Made by a program: the position numbers and the translations under genes
Notes under the pieces: model-generated
The model's input: only the letters and a program-made list of their open reading frames with translations
Told to the model about the DNA's origin: nothing
Database searches by the model: none
Origin: Lineus longissimus
Lineage: Eukaryota > Nemertea > Pilidiophora > Heteronemertea > Lineidae
Length of the DNA stretch: 64,000 nt
Direction of reading: 5' to 3'
Assembly (NCBI RefSeq): GCF_910592395.1
Contig: NC_088312.1
Span: 5,704,001-5,768,000, forward strand
Part shown: positions 1-11,910 of the stretch, piece after piece
Numbering within the stretch: the stretch's first letter is position 1
Layout: each line of letters begins with the position of its first letter

Positions 1-520
1 ATAGACATGATTGAGGCAAATCATCGCGTTATTGTGTCTATGTAGTCCATTTCAACGGATTCCATTATTACCTCATCGACAACCTGTACCATGAGGCCAT
101 CCAATACTGTGCAATCCTCGGGACCACCTAAAGTTTTCCATGACAAAGAGCTACAATTCGAATGAATGAACTACTCGTAAATGAATCATTGGAGTCAGAC
201 CAGTCATGAAAAGTTCTTAATCCTAATCTGTAAACTTAAGTTTTCAGCTTTGTCAGTAATTAGAAAGTTGTAACATTAGAAATGACTCCCCATCCAAATC
301 TGAGCCAAAGCAATTGAACTGTCACCATCTTTCAGTTATGCTTTAATCAGCTGTTTGAGATTGTGCCAGAGTGTCCACAATAGAGTGGTGTCAGACTGAC
401 AGAGGTGTCCACTATATAGATGCTAATGAGTTAATATAGGGGATATAATGTATACATAGTCGAGAGATACGAAGCGAGACACTGCCACAGGTGGCAGCAC
501 TGGTAAGAATGTTTGATTAC
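1..520. other. Synaptotagmin intron, left edge of window
   Basis: Intron sequence on the 3' side of the first C2A exon of the minus-strand synaptotagmin gene. I see no coding exon here. The exons for the second half of C2A and for C2B must lie to the left of the window. Confidence 0.6.
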
Positions 521-688
521 CTTGAAGACAAATGTCTCATTGAAGACTGGATTCAGCGTCTTTCTGTGGACCTTAGTTTCGAATTTCTTTTTCTTCTCGG
601 GCATTATGTAGACCTTGACGTACGGATCTGACGTTCCTGACATGTCCATACCGGGCAGATCCGAGGCCTGAATTACTCCGACCGCCAA
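521..688 (-). CDS. Syt1: Synaptotagmin-1, exon 4 (first half of C2A), partial gene
   Basis: A 168-nt phase 0/0 exon (56 codons, residues 182-237 of the predicted protein). The acceptor AG is at 690-689 and the donor GT at 520-519. It encodes the C2A strand with the [10 protein letters not shown] motif, a KKKK polybasic patch and the [11 protein letters not shown] motif, all typical of synaptotagmin-1. Asp196 and Asp202 match the first two calcium-binding aspartates of the C2A top loop; the other three would be in the next exon, outside the window. Synaptotagmin-1 is a synaptic-vesicle calcium sensor that binds phospholipid and SNARE complexes. The assignment to the Syt1/2 type rests on the near-identity of this segment with that family and is strong; the exact paralogue is less certain. 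Confidence 0.95.
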
Positions 689-2513
689 CTAGAATTTTGA
701 AAAGAATATGATTAGAGATATAGAATAGAATATATAGGACCAGAAAAAGCAAAAATATCTTAAAAGTGTGATCAAAATATAAACTTACTTTTCTCAAATA
801 TTCATCTTACCATGTGTCCATTGATTGTGAATATCAAAGAAGAGTACATGGTTTACAATCTTACAATCAATGCTAAAAGGGGTGTGCAGGTCTTTTATAA
901 ACCATCCTCTACAGTTTGAAACCTTAGATCTAAAAGGGGAAAGAACTGCCAGTTGTTGTTGGTTCATGTTACTATACATATCACAATACTGCAGGCACAC
1001 CCAACAATCAAGAAGTACGCAACCTTATAATGCGTAAACCTGATTTATTTGACATTTTCACCGGCACATGTTGAGTGACACTTTCGTACTGACACATGCC
1101 AATAACGGCTGTAGGCAACCATCCTATATTGATTTCAAAAGCATCAAACTATAGGGGAAATGTACAACACTATTCTCTGTACATTTAGCATGATATGCCA
1201 TCTCTTTCTCTTGATATTATGTGTGTTTCGTTTTGCAAAACACTCAATTTGATACAATTGGTGCTGATATTTGTTTGCCTTCTGAGCTTAACCTTGTTTA
1301 TCTAATATAAATGTCTCCAGGGTTTTTTCAGCACAGTTGGGTCCACAATCTTGAGAAATTAATTACAATTCTATTGAAGAAGCCCTCCAGAGCACGCCAA
1401 TCAAACCAGGCATATAAACGGAATGGAATCTCATCAGCAACGATTACCTTGACCCACAACAAGAGATATGGCAACGCCCAGAATCATGCTACGTCAAATA
1501 AGCATTTGTAAGCAATAGTCAAAGTTAGCCATCATGGTTACCAGGACTTTGCCATGAAACTCAAGTCAGTCAGACCAGGATTCGAACCGCAATCATCAGA
1601 GGGTGATAGTCAGGCATGTGTTAATTCTGAACTAAGGTTGTAGATCATATCAAACATGCTGCTCTTGTGGCCTCTCCCCAACTAATTGAGGGTATTGTTT
1701 AAAGGAACATGCAGCCTAGTTGCTCCTTTGCCAGCAATTTACAATATTCTTGATCTCTCATCAATGGGCCATGAAACGGAGATATTTCCATTAATTGGCA
1801 ACAAGAGTCGCCCATTTGCCACTGTCAGTTATTCAAGTTGTCATAGTAACATGTCTAATGATATTATTTTGCCCGTTCCCCAGTGAAGTCAACTGTATTT
1901 TATAGCGGATAATACTTAAAGGTCAGGTAATGAGAAACACGACCATGTACAGTTCTTTACATTAATTATGGTTGTCAACAACAAATTCAGCTTGGTGATT
2001 TTTCCAGTTCTATACCATGATGCGGGAGAATACTACCAACGCAGAGAGAGCCGAGCCCAATGACAGAGGTTTGAAGCACCTGTGACGAACCCCCCCCCCC
2101 CCTCATCTCAATCTTACCACCTTATGACCACTGTCATGTAGTGTCAGAGCTGAAGAGTTACCCTCTCTATAATCACAGGAATTCATCACATGAGCTGCGA
2201 TTCCACAACCTTAAGGGAGGATAGGCACTAATGTCAATTTTTTACCTGCTGAGCCACTCTGACAGTTGTAGAGAGTCTCCTGGCCACAGAGGATCGACTG
2301 TCTAAACCACCATCAGCTCTCTTAAACCACTTACTATACTTTAACCACCATCGATACGTAATCACGATTGTATCAAACTTCCTGGTGTAAGAGATGTCCA
2401 ACACTGTGATGGGGGCCGAGTACGTCGACTACAACGCCTTCACAGAGTGGATGGCTGGGCGTATCTTATACATTGGAGTACCACCAATACTTGATGGACA
2501 CATTATACCTTAC
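689..2513. other. Synaptotagmin intron 3
   Basis: Intron between the linker exon and the first C2A exon. It holds a run of C at about 2,090-2,102. I see no gene, RNA or clear repeat in it. Confidence 0.6.
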
Positions 2514-2639
2514 CTCGCCTTTCTGGAAGTCATAGTCCATGGAGAATTGTAATTTCCCAAGTTTCACTTCTGATTTTGTGCTCTCCGCATCCTCGTTGTC
2601 CTCCATGTTGACCTCTAGCTCCTCAAGGTCAGGCTGTAC
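2514..2639 (-). CDS. Syt1: Synaptotagmin-1, exon 3 (linker and start of C2A)
   Basis: A 126-nt phase 0/0 exon (42 codons, residues 140-181). The acceptor AG is at 2641-2640 and the donor GT at 2513-2512. It opens with VQPDLEEL, which follows directly on SYKEK of the previous exon, as in invertebrate synaptotagmin-1. An acidic linker (EDNEDAES) follows, then the first C2A strand with LGKLQFSMDYDFQKGE. The methionine in FSMDYDF replaces the more usual leucine. The exon continues in frame into the C2A exon at 688. Confidence 0.95.
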
Positions 2640-5600
2640 CTGAATTAGTAGAAACTTTTGAGTCCTTAGGCCCGATCGATTTATGCTATTGTTTAATGGC
2701 AAGGCATTTATGATCAATACGGGAAATAAGGGGTTTGATCATCATACACCTGGTATTTGGGGTTGCATTTAAGTCTGATAACAGAAGGAGAGAGATATTT
2801 TGTACCTTGATACTTTGTATGAACTTAGTACGAAAAAGAATTCACCAACAACAATTCACATTTTGACTGAAAAAAATTAGCTGGAACAGTTTTTCTTGCT
2901 TGCTCCTAGTACACTGGAATTCAATACAATAGGAGTACACATTGGTTTCAACAAGACAAGACAGTTTCTACAGTGCACTGACATACATCATTTATTAAAA
3001 ACATCATGTATCAAGTTAGGTGGGACAGACCACAAAACTGGAGGTGTGCATATCATGCAAGGTTCAAGGTCATCAAACTCAGATGGAGTAATTCTGGAAA
3101 AAATGATTCTAATCTAATGATGTTTTTCACCATTTTTATGATCAGGAAGCGATGTGAAAAGGACTTTTGTACTGCAACACAAGCAAGATATACCACCACC
3201 AATGAATGCACCAATGTCAGTGATAAGCAGCTAGGTACTGGGAATTGTTAGTTAATGATGGAAAAGGGGGATAACCCATTCCAGATGCAGGGAAGCTATA
3301 TGACCCCATTCGTTTGATAGATGTACAAAAAATCGGTTCAAATATTTCGTTGGTCAATTTGACTAGTCTGGAATAGGTCAGTGATTGTGTGGACTTATCC
3401 CAGGTGTACTGTAATCAAGCCTATTTCCTCTTGTGACCAAGAGGCCGAGCTCATGAAACAAAGACATGAATTGATCTGACCAAGCTTGCCTAGGACAACA
3501 GGGTTGGAAGAGAAAAAGAGTAGAAAATCTAAGAAAAACCTCATCATATGATAATAGGGCTTCTTCTGATGCAAAGCAATTAAATTTGATGTTGATGTCA
3601 TCATAAACTTGCCTGAAGCACCTCTACGTTTCAACAGGAAATTGTTCAGTATCCTACCGGTAGTTTCAGGCAAGCTCATGTTGAAAGCAATGACATACTT
3701 TATGGAAATTGTGGACACACATGCAGACACTACAAAGACACACTTCACTGCTAAGGTGAGGACCACAAGACGATGGGGAATTGAACGAGGGATATATTGT
3801 TATATCGGACATGGTATGGTATATGGTATGATTATCCTCCATGGTATTTGTAGATATGGAACAATTTCTAAAAATTGAGTACCCATTTCCAAACAAGACA
3901 AAGAACCATAATAAGATTTATCTAATTTTTCACACTTCTTTTAAATTTTTAGTTTTTTTATTAATCTTATTATTCATTTGGTCAAATATGAAACCACAGC
4001 AATCCTTTTTATCCATCTCTGTGCTTGAAAATGAGTACTTATATTTCACACAGGGACAGGGCAGCTGAATCTCTCATTGTGAAAGATCGGGACATTTTGA
4101 GCCTCCAATCTTCTTATTTAAGGGTTAAAAGTATCTATTTGAATAAAGCAGGGTGCCTTCCCACGTCCCAACTACACACATATGACTCGAAGCGTACTTG
4201 GAATAACATTTTAAACAGATGCCACGAACCGAAATCAATAGACACAATTATTTGTATTAGTTTTTATGTCTTTGTACCACGTATATAGGTATGTTTGATT
4301 GGTTTAATGTACAATACAGCATGATATAGAACTTTAAAATGGTTGGACAATTTCAAAATGTGAGGGTGTGTACAGTACTATACTTCGATAATATTTTAAT
4401 GATACGTAAGGTAACATGGGGTAAAGTTAGCCCTGCCATTGCTATCTATCCACACAACAACTGGGAAGTGTGAATAAAAAAAAAACAATGGAAAGGCAAA
4501 CATTCCCCTGTGGCCGATCAACTTCCCCCCATTAACCTTTACATGATGATTTGCAATCACATTAGAGAGGAGGATGAATCTAAAGGAATATTGTTTAAAA
4601 TTATAACTAAGGTTAAATTTAAGAAATAAAAAAATAAGAAATAAGAAAGATTATTGTAACATTGTCAATGTTTGTTTTAAAGAACAATAAAAACTAAATG
4701 GATATTAAAACAAATAATTTAATCAATAGACAGAATAGGAATTGTGATAATGATAAAAAACTATTCAACAAGAAATAATTTGATCAATCTTGCAAGAACA
4801 TACAGTGCATCCCAAAACTTTTGTTTACAAAACAGAGAATACAAAAATGAACTTCTTTGGGATGCTCTGTACTCTGAACAAGATCAATACATTATTGGTG
4901 TAAATTGTGAGGAGTGTTTCAGCAGATTATTGAAAGACCCGTTGCCCAAACTGCCAGCATGAACCTGCAAGGTCCATAGACCTATCAAGGCCTTGGTACA
5001 TATAAAAATTGTACCCCAAATGTGTCCAGAAAAGGATGAGAAAATGATCTTATCGCAAATAGAAATTGATATAATTTTTGAATAAAAGTTATCATGATTT
5101 CACTAACGTCATCCTCGTCCTTTTGAGGGTGGTATCCAACATAAAGTTCAAAATCAATTGTCATTGGCGGTTGAGGGTGGTATCCAACATAAAGTTCAAA
5201 ATCAATGGAGGTCGAGGGTGTGTCCAACATAAGTTCAATATCAATTGTCATTGGAGGTCCATAGTGGTATCCAACATAAAGTTCAAAATGACTGGCCATT
5301 ATTGAATAATTGGTGCTACATGGATTCCACCAAGCAATTGAATTCTGCTAACTCACAAGAGGTTTCATCCTTATCTAAATGTCAACGCGATTGAAAGAAC
5401 GAGTGTTTTTTTGTAAGATACATGTAGTTCATAAAAAACGTTGGAAATGAAAAAGTAATTGTGAATGCGCACCTCTTCTCCCTGTGGTTGTTGAGGAAAT
5501 AAAACAGATGATTTGAATCTTAAAATTGATGTAATTTTAGATAAAATTTGAAAAAATGTTTTTGAGAATTTTTAGTGTAGGTAGATTGGCAAGATGACAA

Positions 5601-7303
5601 AAGTTGTCGCAAATGTGTAATGTGTAATATTTTGATAAAGAGAGAGAGATGTTAGCGGCAAGGTGGGAGAAAAGTTATCCAAATAAATTTGGGTAAAAAT
5701 GAGGAAAAAGATTCCTATAAACTATTTTTCAACAACATTTCAAGACCAGACTAATCATTTTCAAGACAAGGCTTGGCCGGTGTTCTTTTTTTGATTTTGA
5801 GTATTTGTCATTTCTGGTTACTGTTTGTCCGTTCTACCTAGCGGTTAGAGTGTACAAATCCTTCTTTGAACTTTCCTCTTTCCAGTTAATCTGTATTTAA
5901 ATTTGTTAGAGTGTACAACTACTGTTTTATAGTTTCCATATTCTACACTGCAGTTTCATCTGTAGTTACTGTAGTTAATCGGCTATTTATTCTATCATCT
6001 ATTTCTCACCAGAGTTCCTCTCAAGTGTTTGTAACCATAGTCTGGCTTTTTACCAACCACTGGACAAAAATTATAAAACAAAAGCTTCAAGAGAACGTTG
6101 CGCTAGAAGAATTTTTCTTTTGACTATACTAATTGTCTAACACGAAAGTTCTAAATTGGGGCAGTAAGCTTACCATTGGGAGCAATTTGTATCGTAATCA
6201 CCTTTTCCCACCGTAATAGTTTTGATATCAAATTGAACTCATAAATCATAAATCATAAACATGCATCGACCAGGCAAGTTTGGATCTTTTATAACATGAA
6301 CGTGTCAAAAATAGGGTGGAAACGCCAACTAACTGAAGCAGAGAATTTCAGCAAAACATAATCGGAACATGTTATATTGTAAACAGAGGTATTGATATTT
6401 TGTTTTTTATCTAAACAAGACCCCCTAAGATGGATTTTGAACATCATCATGGTTGGTCAAAAGCCAGATAAGGTGAAAATGACTCGAGCCTTAAAAGAAA
6501 GACAAGTCAGAACTATCAATCATAACCATTTCTGTCCAGGTTATGAGAGCTACCGGGTTCCACTATATAATGAAAGCCTTGCAAACTTCAGTCACAATAG
6601 TTCGATCTCAGTTGAGTAATATGAACCAATGAACATCTTAGTCGCTTTCGAGTAACTTATAAACTTCCAAAGAACATACACATTGCAAAGAGTTGATGAG
6701 AGGATAAAGTTTTGTTATGAGACACAAACACTGGACAACTGCAGAGATTTTATATTACCTTGGAAAGCCCAAGGAGAAATCAAGAGAAGCAGAAGAGAGT
6801 AAAGCAAGAGAAACAGAAAACTCCCACCAAACTTTCACTTATGATGTGATCTTCAAAAACAGTTTGATCCACTTCCATCTTAGAAAATTTCAATTTGATA
6901 TTTCAACCACCTGACTTGTTCTACACAGAAATGTTGACGTCAAAGAACAAGACAGTTCTATAAACTTCTTGGTTTTGTTGATTAGCCCCATCGGTTACCC
7001 TCGCTGTTCTTCAAAGATGGGATGGGAAAAATTCTTAATTGTGATTCCAATTAGAAGTATTAAGTGAAAACTTGGTTGGGAAACACTACCAACTGCCGCA
7101 TGGAGTGACTGGTGTCAATCATTTGATATTTTGATATTTGATATTCTGATATCTGGATCATTTGTGATACTTTCACAAGCTGGATCCTCTACTCATTGGT
7201 ATTGTTGATGCTTTGATATTTGATATTTGATATTTTTACACCACTCCACCAGTCACCTAAGCAGCAGGAAACATGCCCTGTCTTAGCATGTTAAGGCACT
7301 TAC
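2640..7303. other. Synaptotagmin intron 2
   Basis: A 4.7-kb intron. It contains a four-copy tandem repeat at 5,125-5,290 and a TTTGATAT-rich patch at about 7,125-7,240. The patch is bracketed by short inverted segments (GTGACTGGTG near 7,105 and its complement near 7,248). I see no other gene. Confidence 0.6.
5125..5290. repeat. Four-copy tandem repeat, period about 41-48 bp
   Basis: The phrase GGTATCCAACATAAAGTTCA recurs four times, with units starting near 5,125, 5,173, 5,214 and 5,259. Copies differ by small deletions. The minus strand is open through the repeat and would read a repeated FELYVGYH peptide, but this is an intron and I treat the open frame as a by-product of the repeat. Confidence 0.85.
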
Positions 7304-7485
7304 CTTTTCTTTATATGAATTTCCAAGGAGCTGTACACTCTTGAGATCAACCGCACCTTTAAGGCCTTTCTTTTTGCCCTTGTCTCCCTTCTTCCTCTTA
7401 CAGCATTTCTTACATATACACACGCAACAGCATATGATGAGAAGCAATGCCACAATGCCAATCACAATGATCGCCCACATGGGCA
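7304..7485 (-). CDS. Syt1: Synaptotagmin-1, exon 2 (membrane anchor)
   Basis: A 182-nt exon. The acceptor AG is at 7487-7486; it receives one nucleotide of a split leucine codon from exon 1 and ends in phase 0 at the donor GT at 7303-7302. It encodes residues 79-139: the LPMW entry to the membrane, a hydrophobic segment at about 83-101, and a cysteine-rich boundary (ICCCVCICKKCC) that in this family is palmitoylated. A lysine-rich cytosolic stretch and the conserved DLKSVQLLGNSYKEK motif follow. This is the vesicle-membrane anchor and the start of the juxtamembrane linker. Confidence 0.95.
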
Positions 7486-10400
7486 CTGAAAAGATGAGGA
7501 AATGGTGATTAGAATTTGAGGAAATTTCTGCACAGGGTTATGCGAATTTGTTGCATTACAAACGGCATTGTCCAGAATGACTCCACAGCCCCTCCCCCTG
7601 CCTTTGACATCGCAAGAGGTCCTGCACGATCCTCCTCCTTTACATTATGAATTATAAGTGGAGCCTGGATGGGACATCTACCTTATTCCTACGAGTTTGA
7701 GAAATGGCTGCATCTTGGGGCATCCCCATTCTCTATATTGGGAAGGAAATCGACTACTGGCACAAAAATTTCTCAAAATATAATGTAACTCGGCTTATCA
7801 CTCACAGCAAATAAATAGCTCTGAACCATGAGGCAGCAAAGGCACTGAATAATTAGTCTGCATTGTAATTGAATAATTAGGCAGCAAAGATACTTAAGAT
7901 CAAGGCTGCATTGCTTCCATGATCCAAAGCAGTCAATATTCATAACATGCTGTGTAATTTAGCCAGTTTTGGTGCATCTGTTTCACATAGGCCCAGCTAC
8001 TACACGTAAAATAGGCCTTTTGTTCAGGCGCCTCTCAACCGGCTAAATATTGTCTACACAGTATTCGATGACACCCAATCTTACAGGGTTAGTATTGATC
8101 AGTCGCCAGTGACCATCCTCTCAATACCCATCACAGGGCATGTTGCATAAGCATAATATTTGTGATGTCATCAAACTTAAAAGCATAACCTGTGTATGCA
8201 CTGTTTTCAACATAACAAAAGGAAAATGACCAGACTTTTCACTGACAGCATCATTAAGCCCTTAATCAACTTTCATGTCATTGCAAAGTCAAACATCAGG
8301 ATCAGAGGAAGGTGATGGTAAATTCTAAAAATTACAGTTATATCTTTGAAGTGTTTGGAACTAAACACCTGTGGGTCAACAGTCTGGCACTTTTTGCCAA
8401 TATCATTGATGTTTAATCACATTTATCAGCAATATAATGATTTAAGTGCATCAAATTATATGACAGGTGCAAGCTAAGGCATGTGAACAAATAAAGATAT
8501 TAAATGGTATGCGTCATATTAAATGTGATATTTTCCAGCTGGACTTCCCACATTGTTCGGCCTGAAAAGATTATAGTGTACGTATTTTGTAATTTAATAA
8601 AGGAAGGAATTCAATTGATAATATCATTTCATACAATAGGCCTGAAGAGTGACCCAAAAACATGAAACTAGCTTAACCAAATACAGTTAAAGGCTGTGTG
8701 TCTTGAGATCAATTTATTGTAATGACAGATTTCACAAGTAGATGGCACTGAATATGTCCAAAATTACCCATTAAGAACTCCAAAAACCTCCCGTACTATG
8801 CACCTCAAACAGCTTTTAAGAACACACAGGATATCGCCTTTTATCATAGGATGCACAGCCATCAAAAATGTATCCATCTTCTGGGGATATAATTGTACCA
8901 CCTGACCTTACTTTTCCAAACACATTATCTTGTCAACTTGCCAAAAGAGGTGATGTTTCATTCAGCGGTAGCGCAGTGGAAGAGAGTTGGCCTCATGATC
9001 AGGAGGTCGTGGGTTCGACTCCCGGCTGAGTCACTGCTTAGTTCCCCTACTGGTCGAGTTCAAGTGAGCACCTTCTGGTTGCTCCTTGAAACCCCTGATT
9101 GATTTCTGTGGAGACCGGGGTAATAATATGATATCCCAAAGCGCTTTGAGCGAGAACTATAGTGTCACGGAATTGCGCTATATAAAAGACTTGCACATAA
9201 CACTTACTTGCTAAGTTGCATGAGTATATCCCAAAATGTTTAGAAAATTAATTTCCATGTGAAGATTCTCAATTTGAGCAGCCTTTTGAGCAACACAGCC
9301 AAATATTTACAGACACGCCCAAGTAATATTCTTTGGGTCATGGTTCAAAATTCATGCGGCCAAAATTATACATTTGAGATTATATCTTAAAAGTCTCAGG
9401 ACATCAACAAAGACAACATAAGAAGAGTCGGAGTCAATAGCCTTTAGCGTATTGAAAGTGTGGCCTTAAACGTTTTTACTATCTTGTCATGCGAACTATA
9501 TACTGATCGACTTGAATTGTATATAAGATGTTTTAGTCATTATGTGGAATAGTGTTTTGGTTAGAACAGATTACCACTTTTTTTTAATCTCGATATAAAA
9601 TAGGGACAGTTGTTGTACAGCACCCGAGATAGACCTTGATATGTAGTTTAAAAGCGCTAAAGAAAAACCCATCATTATACTCTTGCTGTACAGCTAGCGC
9701 CTCAGACAGACGGGCTGGTCAGTATAAAAGCACTACAGGAAAACTCTTCACTTCAATAATTACTTACATGGCCCAACTTTTTGGTTCATATCCACCATTT
9801 TGCACGATACTCTTTGTACTTCCCACTTCCAAAGACACTTGTTGTTATCTCCTTTTTTGTCGTTTTGACATCCAAAAGCTAACACCTGACATTTTGGCAT
9901 CTACCACCCAAAAACATCCACGTTTTATCGTCCTCTACACACGCAGCAGTTAGACCATAATCGAGACCTTGGAAGGGACAAGCCATGGTGGCCGCTAAGT
10001 TTTCCCTGATCAATTTATGACGAGACTTCAAAATGTGGTGACGGTTTTAAATATTGGATCGATAACAGATCAAAGTCATCAACCATATGGATGTCCACTA
10101 CACAATTATTTTTTGTCAATTAATTCTTCTTCAACAATTTCAATAATCTCAAGACTGCAAGACAGTATTGCTAAAATCACAGGTCGTGAATTGTCTGCAG
10201 TGATTAATTCCAGCAATCGTTCTCGATATCAAACGTTCCTAGCAAAGCGGCCACTTTGAATCCCCATCACATGTAAGAATCCATGCTTCTTGTGGATAGT
10301 TCACTGACAAATTTTGTTTTAAAATCCAACAGATTGAAACAGTTTTCGTAATTCAAAAATTAGAGTTTGTAATATCAGAGTTGTTCACTCGAAGTCCTCT

Positions 10401-11654
10401 GCCTATGATATAAATATAAATCAGATGTTCCTACACATACATATATATTAAACCAACTGAACGGTTCACCTGTCACGCAAGCTGTTTACTGAAGGCTGTA
10501 GGCCTATTCAGCCGAGTTCACACCGGCTTGTAATAACCCAAGCTTTCTCATGTGTGCAATATCGATTGTCCTGTCATTCATGATATATGCCCTCAATTCC
10601 AATGGTTTCAATAATATTCATGGGAATGCCATTGAAATATAGCGTGTATCAAAATGTTTTTATCTTTTCTGTGTGGGTCAAATCAGTTCTTACTGGTAGT
10701 ACCACATTATACTTATCTTATGTATATTGATGCTTTACAGCTTTCTACCAGACTCCTCCATTTTGTCACCTTATCTTTATGATGCTTATACCAGATGAGA
10801 GTTGACAAATGTTTGAATTGGCTAATGGAAATTGCTCATTTATCACAGTCCCTATCATATACATAATTATGAAGCGTTATTCAATTCATTATCTACTACT
10901 TTCTACTATATTACTTGTGCAAGCTGGAGCATACTGCCCTCCTAAAACATTTAATGAAGCCAAACAGCTCCTTTGTGGATTGTCTTTACTAGCACAACCT
11001 CATCACCAACTCATTTCATATCGGACACCAATACATGTAAAGCTGAGGACCATGCAGTAACGAATAATTCAAGCATACTCGTCACACAGTGTATTCCAGC
11101 AGTGTATTTGATATATGCGCCACTGTGTGTATTGATCTCCCTTTTAGGCGGCAGCATATAGCAGAGGGGCATCAGTACTCCTGAGACCTCAGATCAATAA
11201 CAGCAACTCTCGCTAATACTCATTGAATGCAGCAATATTTAGGAAGTATCTCCAATACTTTAACAGATATGACCGTGGCATTCTGTCAGAAGTATAAATC
11301 TCATAGAGACTTCGCTCAGCTTCAATACATCCTTTAGCTGCGATAGCAAGAGATGACCGGCGTAGCTGCAATCAGGCCTTTACTTCCATTTTTGGCCACC
11401 TGTGTTTTGCCACCTGGCCTAGCATGTTGCTAAGGTTTTGGAGCTGTCTATCTGATGTTTTTCATTGTTTTGTGATGAAATATCCCTAAAAGACAGTCCG
11501 GGAGATAGGGTCCCCAAATCAACCTTAATCGACTTGTTATGCTTTTCTTTTGTGTGACCAGGGAGACTATAGAGCCATCTGGGACTATATTGATGAACTG
11601 ACAGATTGGCGTCTGGCATATTTAAATCTCTAGCAGAACTACCTGCATACTTAC
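7486..11654. other. Synaptotagmin intron 1
   Basis: A 4.2-kb intron. It contains a tRNA-derived SINE at about 8,960-9,205. I recognise nothing else; the short open frames here show no family features. Confidence 0.6.
8960..9205 (+). mobile_element. tRNA-Met-derived SINE
   Basis: The head (about 8,962-9,033) reads as a tRNA with an A box (TAGCGCAGTGG), a CAT anticodon in the expected place (CTCATGATC) and a perfect B box (GGGTTCGACTCCC). It is closest in form to elongator tRNA-Met. The 3' body contains AGCGCTTTGAG and GCGCTATATAAA, a tail common in SINEs of marine animals. The acceptor stem does not pair well, so I call it a SINE, not a working tRNA gene. I could not define target-site duplications. 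Confidence 0.8.
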
Positions 11655-11910
11655 AAGGTAATTTTCCCAACTCTTTCATGATGGTATCCTTAACTTTATC
11701 GAATCCACTTGGGGCTTCAGTACCAGTTGGCCCCGTCCCCGTTCCCCCAGCACCGGTTCCATCTGGGATAGGTGCTGCCGGTGTGGTTCCGCCTCCAGCA
11801 CCCGATGAGGCAACTGAGGCTGAGGCTGTGGGCTCGGGTGGCGCCCTCTTGACCCGCCGTATCAGAGGCTCCATGGCTAATGCTGGCATCAGTGGAGTTT
11901 ATCTCTTATC
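11655..11910 (-). CDS. Syt1: Synaptotagmin-1, first coding exon (luminal N-terminus)
   Basis: Coding runs from ATG at 11889 to the donor GT at 11654-11653 (78 codons plus one nucleotide). The exon begins at 11910, after an acceptor AG at 11912-11911 with a pyrimidine-rich tract, so 21 nt of 5' UTR lie in this exon and more must be spliced in from the right. The first ATG (MPALAMEPL) is chosen because it is the first in the exon; a second ATG five codons on is possible. The luminal tail is rich in G, A, P and T. The end, FDKVKDTIMKELGKLP, matches the position of the amphipathic segment just before the membrane span in synaptotagmins. I see no N-glycosylation sequon. Confidence 0.85.

Noticed and set aside
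8962-9033. A functional tRNA-Met gene
   Set aside because: The A and B boxes are good but the acceptor stem does not pair and a SINE body and tail follow directly.
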